This document shows, piece after piece, positions 47,001 through 56,944 of a stretch of DNA of 64,000 nucleotides. A program made the position numbers and the translations under genes. Under the pieces are notes generated by a model. That model worked only from the letters and a program-made list of their open reading frames with translations, was not told where the DNA came from and made no database searches. Origin of the DNA: Okapia johnstoni (lineage: Eukaryota > Chordata > Mammalia > Artiodactyla > Giraffidae); contig CM044320.1 of the NCBI GenBank assembly GCA_024291935.2, positions 48,488,001 through 48,552,000 on the forward strand, in the 5' to 3' direction. The number at the start of each line of letters is the position of its first letter. Position 1 is the first letter of the stretch.

Positions 47001-50000
47001 AAAGACATACAAATGGCCCCACAGGCACATAAAAATCTTCTTATACTCAACATTGATACTGATTAAAGAAATGCAAATCAGAATCACAATGAATATCATC
47101 TCACCCTATCAGAATGCCTATCATCAAAAAGACAAATGAGACTCCCCTGGTGGTTCAGAGGCTAAGACTGTGCTCTCCCAATGCAGGAGGCCCAGGTGTG
47201 ATCCCTGGTCAGGGAACTAGACCCCACATGCTGCAACTAAGACCCGGCACAGCCAAATAAGTAAACAATAATAATAATTTTTAAAAAGACCACAAATAAC
47301 AAGTGTTGGCAAGAATGTAGAGAAAAAAGAGCACTTATGCATTGTTGGTGGGAATGCAAATTGGTAGAGCCATGTGAAAAACAGTGTGGAGATTCTTCAA
47401 AAAGCTTAAAATAGAACTACCAGTGACTTCCCTGGCGGTCCAGTGGTTAAGACTCGGTGCTTCCGATGCAGGGGGCTCAGGTTCCATCCCTTGTTGGGGA
47501 ACTAAGATCTCACATGCCATATGGAGTGGCCAAAAGAAAAAAAAAGAACCACCATATGATCCAGCAATCCCACTCCTGGGTGTATATCCAAAGAAAATGA
47601 AAACGCTAATTTGAAGATACGTGCATCCCAATGTTCATAGCAGCATTATTTATAATAGCCAAGATAAGGATGTAACCTAAGTGTGAATAAACAGATGAAT
47701 GGATAAAGAAGATGTATATACACATACATTTGAATATAACTCATCCATAAAAAAATAAAATAAAATTCTGCCATTCGCAACGAAGTAGATGGACCTAGAG
47801 GGTACTATGATAAAATGAAAAGTCAGACAGAGAAAGACAAATACTGTATGTTATCACTTATATGTGGAATCTAAAAAAACTTAAAAAGTTTAAAAATTAA
47901 CAAATGAATATAGCAAAACAGAAACAGACTCACAGATATAGAGAATAAACTAGTAGTTACCAGTGGGAGAGGGGAGGAGGGAGGAGCAAGATTAGGATAG
48001 AGAATCAAGAGGTGCAAACTACTATGTATAAAATAAGTAACAAGGATATATTATGCAGTACAAGGAATATGGCCAATATTTTATAATAATTTTAAATGGA
48101 GTATAATCTATAAAAATTTTGAATCAGTATGTTGTAAACCTGAAACATAATAGTATAAATTAACTACACCTCAATTAAAAAATTAAAAATATAAATTTAA
48201 AAAACACAATAATTTTAGCTATGATAAGGTATCACTTTTTAAATTGCAGTATCAAGTTGTGATGCATCTTACATGTCTTTATATTTAGTAAGTGTATACT
48301 ATCACAAACAACATTGCAAGGAACATCTTAATACATATTTATGTACACATATGCATCTAAGGTATTTGAGGAAATATCCATAGTACTAGACCATAAACAC
48401 AGAGAAGGCAATGGCACCCCACTCCAGTACTCTTGCCTGGAGAATCCCATGGACGGAGGAGCCTGGTAGGCTGCAGTCCATGGGGTCACTAAGGGTCGGA
48501 CACGACTGAGTGACTTCACTTTCACTTTTCACTTTCATGCATTGGAGAAGGGAATGGCAACCCACTCCAGTGTTCTTGCCTGGAGAATCCCAGGGACGGG
48601 GGAGCCTGGTGGCCTGCCGTCTATGGGGTCGCACAGAGTCGGACACGACTGAAGCAACTTAGCAACAGCAGCAGCAGACTATAAGCACAGTGATTTATGT
48701 GGGTTTTCTAACTTAATTTTTACAGCAATCTTACAATGTGTATACAATTATTATTATTTGCTTTTCTTTATTTTTTGAATAAGAATACTGTGGTACAGAA
48801 GGTTAAATGATTTGGCCAGGCTCACATAATTAACCCAGAGTTCACACTCAACCACTGAGTCACAGAGTCACTAAGAGTCGAAAGATATGAACATTTAAAA
48901 TTTTGGCAGGTATTGCTAAATTGCTTTACAAAACTGTACCAGTTTGCTGCTGCTGCTGCTAAGTCGCTTCAGTCGTGTCCGACTCTGTGCGACCCCATAG
49001 AGGGCAGCCCACCAGGCTCCGCCGTCCCTGGGATTCTCCAGGCAAGAACACTGGAGTGGGTTGCCATTTCCTTCTCCAGTTTATATCCCCTTTAATAATG
49101 CATGTGAAAAAAAAATACTGCATGTGAGTGTGTGTGGCCACATCTTGGCCAACACAAGTTATTATCCTGCTTTAACACTTTTTGCTTACCTGTTAGATGA
49201 GATCAGCTTCAATTTATGAAATCATGATTTCAAATTTATGAAATAAAGTTATTATTATGGAACTTGTTTTCTGTGGAAAACTTAATAGAGAAGATGATTT
49301 CTATCCCTAGGGCTTCACAATTGGAATAAGATTGCTAAGACAATTTATGGAAAACTTCCCCCTTCTATACCTAAAATTTATATACCTTATTCTTTTTTTT
49401 TAATTGAAGTATAGAAGATGTACAATATTATATAAGTTATAGGTGTACAATATAATGATTAACAATTCTTAAAGGCTATATGTCAATTAAAGCTATTATA
49501 AAATATTGGCTATATTCTCTGTGTTGTAGAATGTAACCTTGTATCTTACTTTATACATAATAACCTCTTAATTCCCTACCTTTATATATCCCCTCCCCCT
49601 GCTGGTAACCACTAACTTGTTCTCCATATCTTACATTCTATTCTTTTTTTTTTTAGGCTGCACTGGATGGCATGCGGGATCTTAGTTACTTGATCATGGA
49701 TCAAACCCGTGAGCCCTGCATCGAGAACCACCAGGGAAATCCCCTTACATCCTATACTTGAACACAGATTTACTTGAGGGAATGACACTGTACTTTCACA
49801 ACATCTCTATGAAGCAAAAGGAAAGTTCATTCAAAATAAACAGCTTGGAGTTGTTTGTATGTCAGAGTTAAGTTATTCTCAGTTGTGGGAAAAGAACATT
49901 TTGCAAGTCATTTCCAAACTCCGATATGAAATCCCCTAAAAGCTGCTTTGATAAAGACTTGGTTCTTTTGCAAGGAGTGATGTATCTGCATACCTTTTCC

Positions 50001-53000
50001 TCCCTTTTGCTGGAGAAGAGCAGGTTGTACCAGCTGGTTTTCGGGGATGTTCTGCAGAGATTGATGAATATTTCCTTCAAAATAGAGGTCCGCAGCACTG
50101 TTCTATATAAATAATGTATCAAGATGTTAAATGGGACTTTCTGTGAGGCCACCAACTGGTGGTCAAAGTCAAAATCTGAGGGCAAAAAGAATGTTCAACA
50201 GCTCTCAAATTCTGAAAAGCACTACCTTCAGTGGCTGTCTCCCAGGGCAGAGCTAGCATCAAACCCATATACAGAGAGTGCCAAGGGACAGAGGATACTC
50301 AGGAATTCTGAGTATCCTCAGAATTGAGAGGAATTCTGTATCCTCCCTTCCCTCTGATAAGAGGCTGTGCAGTGCATGCTGGGGGTAGAATCTGAAGAGG
50401 AAACAGGGTTGCCCTAGCAACTAAAAATATTAGGCATCCTATAATTTACCTGGTAATCCTAAGGGGAGGTGAGAGAGGTTAAAGTAAAACCAAAACTCCC
50501 TCTTAAAAGAAATGTCTTGTTGGAGAGACCCTTACAGTACAATTTACAGGGACAGAAAAAGGACATTTGACATAGCATGGTTGAAGGTAATGACTGAAAA
50601 ATAATGAAGGCTACTTTATATTTATGCTCTACTACAGTAAGACTGTTTGATAAAATGGATACATCAAGAAAACAATGCAGAGAATTCCCTGGCAGTCAAG
50701 TGTTTAGAACTCCACACTTCCATAGCAGGGGGCATGGATTCAGTCCCTGGTTGGGGAAATAAGATCCCACATGCCATGACGTGGCCAAAGAAATAAATAA
50801 AAATAATTTTTTTAAAAGAAAATAATGCAAAATAATACACAGAAGGAGAGATGGTAGGGACACTTCCATTTGCAGAAGGTGCTAAAATAGAAATGAATTG
50901 GTCCAATATACATAGCTAGTTCTGAGCTTGGGAGGGGAAACGAAGCAGGTTAATACAAGATTGTAGGTAAAGCCAGTACAGGGAATGTTTTTAGGGGAAC
51001 CATAGCTTTTCTGCAGTTTTCTGGATGGACTGAGGAGAAGCATTGATATGAGAACCCTAAAATACCTCCTCTTTATAGAATCATTCAGACCTGTCTGAAG
51101 TCAGATGAAGAACAATGATAAAGGGGAGTTTCCTTCTTGACAGCATTGATGATCCCCCAACTTGCCTGCCAAATTCACACCACAGGTGGCCCCAAGTGAG
51201 CATTTTCAGTCAGTGCTGTCTTTAAGCTGGTTTCAGCTAGCATACACCAAGGGAAGGCTGGTGTAAATAGGAAATTTGCTTGTGACTAAGGGATGACAGT
51301 CTCCTGGTAAAAGTACTCACTATTACTGTTCTCCAATTATAGACGGGTTCCTCTGCAGGCTGCACACCATAGCTGTTGGAATTTCCTCTGATATGAGAAC
51401 AGTGGTTGATAAAAGCCAGGTAATTTTTGTAATCTAATTTAAAAACAGAGAAAGAAACTGACAAGGTCAAATTTTATATTTGTGTGTGTGTGTATGATAA
51501 TAAATGCTTATGTGATTGATTGTGACATTTTTATATGTGAGACACTAAATTTATTTAGGATAGAGAATAGGCAGATCTGTCTCCTAATGTAAAAGAAATG
51601 AAAGCAAAGAACAAACAAATGCGGGGGCGGGGGGGGGGGCTTCCCAGATTGTTCTAGTGGTAAAGAACCCACCTGCCAATGCAGGAGTCATAAGAGATGT
51701 GGGTTCCATCCCTGGGTCGGGAAGATCCCTTGGAGGAGGGCATGGCAACCTACTCCAATATTCTTGACTGGAGAATCCCATGACAGAGGAGACTGGTAGG
51801 CTACAGTCCATAGGGTCTCAAAGAGTCGGACACAACTGAAGAGACTTAGCATGCACACACACAAACACATGGGATCTAATTAAACTTAAAAACTTTTGTA
51901 CAGCAAAGGAAACCATCGACAAAACAAAGACAACCTACAGAACGTGAGAAAACATTTGCAAATGATGTGACTCACAAGAGGTTACTCTCCAAAATATATA
52001 AAGAGCTCAATAGAAAAAAAAGAACAATCAAAAAATGGGCAGAAACCTGAACTGACATTTCACCAAAGAACACATAGAGATGGCCAATAGGCATGAAAAG
52101 ATTCTCAACATTGCTAATTATTAGAGAAAAGAAAATCAAAACAACAATGAGATATCATCTCACACAGGTCAAAAGGACAATCATCAAAAAGTCTACAAAC
52201 AATAAATTCTGGAGAAAATGTGAGGAAAAAAGAAACCCTTGTACACTGTTAGTGGGGATGCAAATCTGTACAGCCTCTATGAAAAACAGTATAGAGGATT
52301 CTCAAAAAAATAACTAGCATAAGATTCAGCAATTACACTCCTAGATATATATCTGAAGAAAATGAAAACTCTAAATTCAAAAAGATACATGAATTCCAAT
52401 GTTCACAGCAGCACTATTTACAATAGTAAAGACAGGGAAACAACCTAAGTGCCCATCAACAGACAAATGGATGTGGTATATACATACAATGGAACATTAC
52501 TAAATCATAAACAATGAAATTCTGCGATTTGCAACAAGTATATATCTAGAGAATATTATGCTTAGTGAAATAAGTCAGACAAAGACAAGTGCTAGATGGT
52601 ATCACTTATATGTGGAATCTGAAAAATAATACAAACAAAACAGAAAGATATTCTGAGACATAGAAAACAAACTGTGGCTGTGTAAGGGGACAGGGAAGCC
52701 GGGAAGGACAATTTAGTGGTATGGGATAAACACACTACAATGTATGAGAAAGGTAAGCAACAAAGATATGTTGTATAGCACAGAGAATTATAGCTATTAT
52801 CTTAGAATAACTTATAATGAAGTGAATCACAATGTTGTACACCTGAAATTAATATAATATTATACAGTTATGTTTCAGTAATAAAATAAAATACAAAACC
52901 TAACAAAAATTGTTTAAGGTGGATAATCCTGTTTGATTTCTGCCTTTAGAACTGATCCTAGATGCACTGTTCAGGTCATTATTCTCATGTGTGTGTATGT

Positions 53001-53713
53001 GACCAATAGCCATTTGATGTACAAGCAGAAGGGGACTGACATCTTTACCTGAGGAGTACTGAAAGTCTCCAGTTGAATGCTGCCTCAGTACTTCAAAAGC
53101 ATCTTCAAATGCTTGACCCAGCTTGTCTTGTTCAACACAAGCCTGTTAGAACAATGGCAGAACCCTGGAGTTAGGAAATTACCAACTGAACTTAATTTTG
53201 CTGATGTAAAGGAGGGCTTCTCAACCACAGCACAACCTATCAGCATTTTTGATTGACTGTCTCTGTTGTAGGGGGTTGTCCTGTGCATTGTAGGGTGCAA
53301 AACAGCATCCCTGGTCTCTACCCACTAGATACCAGTGTCAATCCCACTGGTGACAACCAAAAATATCTTAAACATAGCCAAATATGCCCTGGAGGACAAC
53401 ATCAAGCCTGGTTGAGATCCACTGCTCTACAATACAGTATCTAAAACCAGTGCTCATTCTAATAGTGTGGTACTTAGTGTTTTATAAATTTTTAGCAAGG
53501 AGTTAGTTATATAGCAGAAGACTGATTTAGAAAAAGGGATCGAGGAAGTATGTTTTATCAAACAGAATCTGGCTCATTATTTAAAAAATGCAATGTTCTT
53601 AATTTCAAAAGCATTGTCTCCAAGACCTAAAATTAAACTGTTTGCAACCATCTCATACCCTTATTAATCTAATGAGGAAAAGCAAAGATGATTTTTAAAT
53701 GTCAACTTACCAT
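43586..53713 (-). CDS. SPIC: Spi-C transcription factor, five coding segments, complete
   Basis: Spi-C is a nuclear ETS transcription factor of the SPI1/SPIB/SPIC group. It binds purine-rich GGAA sites and is known for directing red-pulp macrophage development and iron recycling, and for opposing PU.1 in B cells. Minus-strand segments 53713-53711, 53142-53049, 51433-51321, 50102-49994 and 44013-43586 join at AG/GT sites with matching phases (0, 1, 0, 1). The result is 248 codons plus a stop, the length I recall for the human protein. The N-terminal half (residues 1-106) is acidic and weakly structured, and the ETS domain occupies about residues 111-194. Introns are about 568, 1615, 1218 and 5980 bp and are filled with SINE/L1/MER20. 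No frameshift or stop interrupts the frame. Identity is from recognition of the family; the exact start exon is the least certain part. Confidence 0.95.
44400..44530 (+). mobile_element. CHR-type SINE (SPIC intron 4)
   Basis: It shows 'ggacttcctcagtggtctgg' and 'gatccctggtcagggaacta'. It is antisense to SPIC. Confidence 0.9.
44535..45500. other. SPIC intron 4 sequence, no feature recognised
   Basis: A 62-codon plus-strand frame (44929-45117) has no recognised family. The rest is AT-rich. Confidence 0.4.
45503..45625 (+). mobile_element. Bov-A SINE (SPIC intron 4)
   Basis: Body only: 'ttggagaatgtcatggcaac' to 'acagccaagcaactaatac'. It is opposed to the minus copy at 45963-46097. Confidence 0.9.
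45963..46097 (-). mobile_element. Bov-A SINE with TG tail (SPIC intron 4)
   Basis: The TG-repeat tail comes first, then 'gttgtgtccgactctttgca', ending 'ccatttccttctcca'. Confidence 0.92.
47141..47280 (+). mobile_element. CHR-type SINE nested in L1
   Basis: It shows 'agactcccctggtggttcag' and 'gtgatccctggtcagggaac', with an AAT-rich tail. Confidence 0.92.
47424..47540 (+). mobile_element. CHR-type SINE nested in L1
   Basis: It shows 'tgacttccctggcggtccag' and 'ggttccatcccttgttgggg', ending 'gtggccaaaag' plus an A-rich run. Confidence 0.93.
48403..48675 (+). mobile_element. Bov-A2 dimeric SINE with 15-bp TSD
   Basis: Two Bov-A bodies (48403-48535 and 48541-48675) are joined by 'ttcatgcattgg', ending in a CAG tract. 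Flanks 48388-48402 and 48676-48690 match at 13 of 15 positions. Confidence 0.96.
48690..48870 (+). repeat. MIR SINE remnant
   Basis: It shows 'ttttacagcaatcttacaat', 'gtacagaaggttaaatgatt' and 'ggccaggctcacataattaa'. Confidence 0.65.
48947..49075 (-). mobile_element. Bov-A SINE, inverted partner of Bov-A2
   Basis: It starts (GCT)5, then 'cagtcgtgtccgactctgtg', ending 'ccatttccttctcc'. It is about 95% identical, inverted, to the second Bov-A2 unit 270 bp away. Confidence 0.95.
49388..49640 (-). mobile_element. L1 3'-end fragment (SPIC intron 4)
   Basis: It is a reversed L1 tail: 'tttttaattgaagtatagaa', 'ctgctggtaaccactaactt'. A CHR SINE follows at its end. Confidence 0.85.
49645..49745 (-). 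mobile_element. CHR-type SINE (SPIC intron 4)
   Basis: A T-run is followed by 'aggctgcactggatggcatg', ending 'aaccaccagggaaatcccc'. It lies about 250 bp downstream of the exon 4 donor. Confidence 0.9.
49994..50102 (-). CDS. SPIC: SPIC coding exon 4
   Basis: This 109-bp exon has acceptor AG at 50104-50103 and donor GTATGC from 49993. It encodes residues 71-106 (begins [10 protein letters not shown], ends LLQQKGGK) plus the first base of Gly107. The peptide is Gln/Leu-rich and links the N-terminal segment to the ETS domain. The 5.98-kb intron that follows contains most of the gene's mobile elements. Confidence 0.95.
50291..50319. repeat. Perfect 12-bp-arm palindrome
   Basis: Arms 50291-50302 and 50308-50319 are perfectly complementary, with loop GAATT. 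A partial third copy follows to 50344. It lies in SPIC intron 3, about 190 bp upstream of exon 4. Confidence 0.9.
50681..50815 (+). mobile_element. CHR-type SINE (SPIC intron 3)
   Basis: It shows 'agaattccctggcagtcaag' and 'ggttggggaaataagatccc'. Near-identical flanks 'aaaa[c/t]aatgca' bound it. Confidence 0.92.
51321..51433 (-). CDS. SPIC: SPIC coding exon 3
   Basis: This 113-bp exon has acceptor AG at 51435-51434 and donor GTGAGT from 51320. It completes Asp33 and encodes residues 34-70, including the conserved stretch [11 protein letters not shown]. The phase matches both neighbours. Open reading continues past the donor, so only the splice signal and homology define its end. Confidence 0.95.
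51639..51862 (+). mobile_element. Bov-tA SINE (SPIC intron 2)
   Basis: A G-run precedes 'ggcttcccagattgttctag'; the body ends 'gaagagacttagcatgca' with a CA tail. Confidence 0.94.
51866..52905 (+). mobile_element. L1 3' part (SPIC intron 2)
   Basis: It shows 'gatctaattaaacttaaaaa', 'atctcacacaggtcaaaagg', 'gcactatttacaatagtaaa' and the 3' UTR ending 'gttgtacacctgaaattaat'. Stops break the frame. It is antisense to SPIC. Confidence 0.92.
53049..53142 (-). CDS. SPIC: SPIC coding exon 2
   Basis: This 94-bp exon has acceptor AG at 53144-53143 and donor GTAAAG from 53048. It encodes residues 2-32 (begins [19 protein letters not shown]) plus the first base of Asp33. It has no in-frame ATG, so the initiator must come from an upstream exon that ends in phase 0. 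A MER20 element ends about 70 bp upstream of the acceptor. Confidence 0.95.
53214..53425 (-). mobile_element. MER20 hAT-Charlie DNA transposon (SPIC intron 1)
   Basis: It is nearly full length against the ~219-bp family: 'gggggttgtcctgtgcattg', 'tctctacccactagatacca', 'gacaaccaaaaatatcttaa' and 'ggttgagatccactg'. It ends about 70 bp upstream of the exon 2 acceptor. Confidence 0.92.
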
Positions 53714-53736
53714 GCTTCATTAAAAAATTGACAATT
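53711..53736 (-). CDS. SPIC: Probable SPIC start-codon exon (26 bp)
   Basis: The acceptor is a T-run followed by CAG at 53739-53737, with a branch-point-like TATTAAT just upstream. The donor is a perfect GTAAGT from 53710. The exon's last three bases are ATG (53713-53711), which splice in frame to exon 2 and give exactly 248 codons. The start context is strong: A at -3 and, across the junction, G at +4. A weak upstream ATG in the same exon opens a 6-codon frame that ends just inside exon 2. Splice signals and phase support it, but no transcript was available. The alternative is at 54676. Confidence 0.72.
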
Positions 53737-53939
53737 CTGAAAAAAATTAATATGTAAAAAACAAAATTAGCATTTCTATTTAATTTGCCTCTGAATTAAA
53801 AGAATTTACTTAAAATATTTTCTGCACATACTATATATAAATCAAAAGTACCATCTGAATTTTGATGAGTACAAATTTCCTTTCTACAAAAATTTCCTGT
53901 GAAGATTTGTTTGCTTTTCTATCATTACAAAATTTATTT

Positions 53940-54070
53940 TTCAAAATATTTATTTATTTGTTATTTATTTAGCTGCACTGGGTCTTAGCTGCAGCGTGTG
54001 GGATCCAGTTCCCTGACCAGGGATTGAACCCGGGCCCCCTGCGTTAACCACCGGATCACCAGGGAAGTCT
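53940..54070 (-). mobile_element. CHR-type SINE
   Basis: A (TTTA)n tail is followed by 'agctgcactgggtcttagct', ending 'ggatcaccagggaagtct'. It sits between the candidate first exon and the start-codon exon. Confidence 0.92.
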
Positions 54071-54094
54071 TCCAAATTTCTTAAATGTTAAAAT

Positions 54095-54190
54095 AGCTAA
54101 ATATGTATCGCTGAATCACTGTGCTATACACTTGAAACTAACACACTGTAAATATACCTCAATTAGAAAAAGAGATTAAAAAAATGAATA
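54095..54190 (+). repeat. L1 3'-end scrap
   Basis: 'actgtgctatacacttgaaa' and 'gtaaatatacctcaatta' mark the end of an L1. Confidence 0.8.
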
Positions 54191-54675
54191 AAATAGCTAA
54201 ACAGAGTTAACCATGCAAACCACTTAACATGAGAATACAGAAATAACTTGATTATATTTAAGTATGTCAAGTATTTCAAAATTCCTGTAAGTATTAAAAA
54301 GTTCTGGAAATGAAAGTCTTTTTAACCTTAGCAAGGCTGTCCATTTATAACAATGATTTTGTTTTTTAACTTTCTGGCGTCATACAGACTTCTGAAAATA
54401 TGGTGAAAGACATGCTTTTTCTCTCATAAAATGTGAATTTGCCTTACAAATAAAATGTATTCTATGAAACCCACCTGTAGACTTTCTAAAAATCCTACGT
54501 TAAGAATCCTGGTCTATAATTTTACATCTACTTTCTTATCTCTGTAAGTGAGTTTTGTTTTAAATAGTTATCATACTGACCCACATTAAATGTTTTAAAA
54601 CTTTCTGCTCTATAGACTATACAAAACAAACAAATCCACATAAGAAAGAGCAAGTGGTGGACCTACATTGCTTAC

Positions 54676-54700
54676 CATTTCATTTAGCACACCAAACCAC
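54676..54700 (-). other. SPIC: Alternative SPIC start-exon candidate (ATG at a donor)
   Basis: At 54678-54676 an ATG is followed directly by donor-like GTAAGC, so it would also join exon 2 in phase. It has G at -3. No strong acceptor with a pyrimidine tract is visible just upstream, so the exon's left limit is unknown. It is a weaker candidate than 53711-53736, or could be an alternative exon. Confidence 0.2.
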
Positions 54701-54877
54701 ACTGTTTATACAAGTTCTTAGAATTTATCCTCCAAACACAATGAGCTTTCTCTTTAATATTTAACCTTGCGTAAGATGATACAATCTAATACTATTGCTA
54801 AACATATCCATAACATATCAATATAAAATGTCAAACATCAAAATTCTGTTCTGCTCTTTGAAATCACTGTCATTTAA

Positions 54878-55076
54878 AAGGGCTCAGCCGTAAAGAATCC
54901 GCCTGCCATTGCAGGAGACCCAGGTTTCATCCCTGGGTTGGTTGAGAAGATCCCCTGGAAAGGAGAATGGCAACACTCTCCAGAATTCTTGCCTGGAGAA
55001 TTCCATGGACTGAGAAGCCTGGTGGGCTATAGACCATGGGTCGCAAGGAGTAGGACACGGCTGAGCAACTAACATG
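54878..55076 (+). mobile_element. Bov-tA SINE
   Basis: The head is truncated ('gggctcagccgtaaagaatc'); the body is complete to 'cggctgagcaactaacatga'. Confidence 0.92.
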
Positions 55077-55104
55077 AGAAGAAAAACCATTTAAGAGAGA
55101 TAAC

Positions 55105-55245
55105 TACGGGAGGTGATGAATGTGTTAACTAATCTTATGGTGGTAATCCTTTCCCAGTTTATATGTGTGTCAAATCATCATATTGCATACCTTACACAGT
55201 GTTATACATCAATTATATCTTAATACGGTTGGGAAAAAATACAGC
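55105..55245 (+). repeat. L1 3'-end remnant
   Basis: It shows 'gggaggtgatgaatgtgtta' and 'cagtgttatacatcaattat'. Confidence 0.8.
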
Positions 55246-55679
55246 TTCTCAATGTGGAAGATGTTGAAAAATTTAGCAAAAACTTAAAAAAAAAAGAAAA
55301 TCCATAAATAATTTGAACTATGATTTCTAATGGATATTATCAGTACAGGTATTTTTTAAAGGCCATATCAATAACTTTCAATTAATTATGACTCATAAGC
55401 ACCAAAGGAAATACCTACCTAGGTGAGTGCTGTACTTCGAATTAAATACTTATATGAAACTACTCCCTTTGACTAAAATATCCCCCAAAACAATCATGAC
55501 TCTTTAAAGTAGCAAACCCAAACGGAAGAGAAAAAGCTTGAAAACATTATCGATCACTTCAATCGATTAATATGTTTAGTACCAGAACAGGCAGTCAATG
55601 AGAAACACTCATTAGGTCAAAAAAAGAAAATTAATAGTTATTACAAGGAGTTTTGAAAAGCATAAACTAAACCACTTAC

Positions 55680-55765
55680 CCGGAAGACACTTCAGCCCTT
55701 TACCAAGTTCTTTCATTAATATCAGAATGGTTAGTTAGGACAGAACTGTCAGGAGCTCACTGACA
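55680..55765 (-). other. SPIC: Candidate non-coding first exon of SPIC
   Basis: A strong donor, GTAAGTGG, starts at 55679 on the minus strand, about 1.9 kb upstream of the start-codon exon. The sequence upstream of it is largely free of recognisable repeats and moderately GC-balanced. The 5' limit is not visible; 55765 is a guess based on the motif at 55790. This is inference from splice signal and position only. Confidence 0.4.
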
Positions 55766-55830
55766 GAGTTGCATTAAGTAGCTGTTTTTAAGGAAGTGCT
55801 ACAAAAGGGGATTTTTTTTAAAAGATACAG
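55766..55830 (-). promoter_or_regulatory. Candidate SPIC promoter with ETS/PU.1 box
   Basis: AAGGAAGTGC at 55790-55799 (plus strand) fits the PU.1/ETS consensus (GGAAGT core). A second ETS-like ACCCGGAAG lies at 55678-55686 across the candidate first-exon donor. A TTAAAAA stretch beside the first box could act as a weak TATA. Myeloid promoters often use PU.1 sites near the start site, but no start site can be proved from sequence. Confidence 0.35.
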
Positions 55831-56930
55831 TGCCTTCATTATTTCTCTTTCATGATATGGCCAGTAGACACTAGGGGCTATTATTTTGAAGTGGCACAGA
55901 ATATTTGTGTACTATGGGCCAAAACCATTAGAACAAACCCCATGAACCCCCATCCCACCTGGCATAAGTTGTGGCCCCCGGGCCCACACAACCCGACTGG
56001 GCACCTCTGATCTGTACAACCCTTGTTCATATTGCTCTTTTAAAAAATTATTCTTCTTATATTTCTTCCCTGATTTTGGAGGCTGTGTTGCTTTTCTTGC
56101 CAGAACTATTAACAGCCTTCACTCTGGTCTTTCCTTTCAAATAATTTTCTTGATAATGTCATTCGATGACCACCCCCCTACCCCCAACACACACACACCT
56201 CCCCCACCTAGAGATCTTAAAGGCACAGGCCCTGGCCCTGGCACTCAGGCTCCTCATGCCACCTTATTTACCACCACTCTTTTAAGAGGAGGCAATTGAA
56301 TCCATGCTATGGTCTTCCCTCCACACCTGGATCCAGTAACAATTCCAAAACAAAAGCTTGTGGACATGTTTGAGGTCGGTGCATTTATAGAGCAGGTCCA
56401 GCTCTCTTGTTTAGCTTGAAGGTTTATTTGGGATGGTTTTGATGGCTCTGATGGAAATCACGGGAGACTCCATCCAGCTGTAATGCTTCCTTCCCAGCCC
56501 ACTCCTCTGCCCATTTACCCATTTTATCTTACCTGTCCATCAGAGGCCAATCCAACATTTATAAGTGCTCCAGGTGGAAACAACTTTCCCCTCTGAAGCA
56601 CAGGTCTGCAACACTATCTAGTAACTGTAACCTTCAGTCGTTTTAATAGATGTCACAGTTAGCCAGGGGGAAAACCACCTAAGAATTTTCTGTAAACCTT
56701 GTGGGTGGGGAAGAGAGATTTTCTATTTTGCATAATTGGAATCTGAGCTCACCTTTGATATGGGACTATTGTTCTAGACCAATTACGTTTTTTGGCAAGT
56801 TTTATTATGCAAATATAAACACACATCCCCTCTTGTGAAATGTAAATGTTATAAGCAACAACTGTATAAAACCAAATTGCTAATGCTGATGAGTTTTTAA
56901 TCTGTGCCACCAGTCTACGCCCTTTTCACG
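55830..56930. other. SPIC upstream region, no repeat recognised
   Basis: About 1.1 kb upstream of the candidate promoter without recognisable mobile elements, unusual for this window. C-rich patches lie at 55940-55990 and 56170-56270. Confidence 0.4.
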
Positions 56931-56944
56931 CCTTTTGATTTTCT

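Larger units (their letters stand above)
46585..48185 (+). mobile_element. L1 3' half, interrupted by two CHR SINEs
   Basis: Degraded ORF2 C-terminal sequence ('caaaagcttttgcacagcaa', 'gcaaatcagaatcacaatga', 'gtgggaatgcaaattggtag') and the 3' UTR are present. CHR copies are inserted at 47141-47280 and 47424-47540. It lies in SPIC intron 4, antisense to the gene. Confidence 0.9.

Noticed and set aside
49868..50185. 105-codon minus-strand frame over SPIC exon 4
   Set aside because: It reads the exon in the wrong frame; the true frame is defined by the flanking splice sites and phases.
53085..53300. 71-codon minus-strand frame overlapping SPIC exon 2
   Set aside because: It is an out-of-frame shadow running from MER20 into exon 2.
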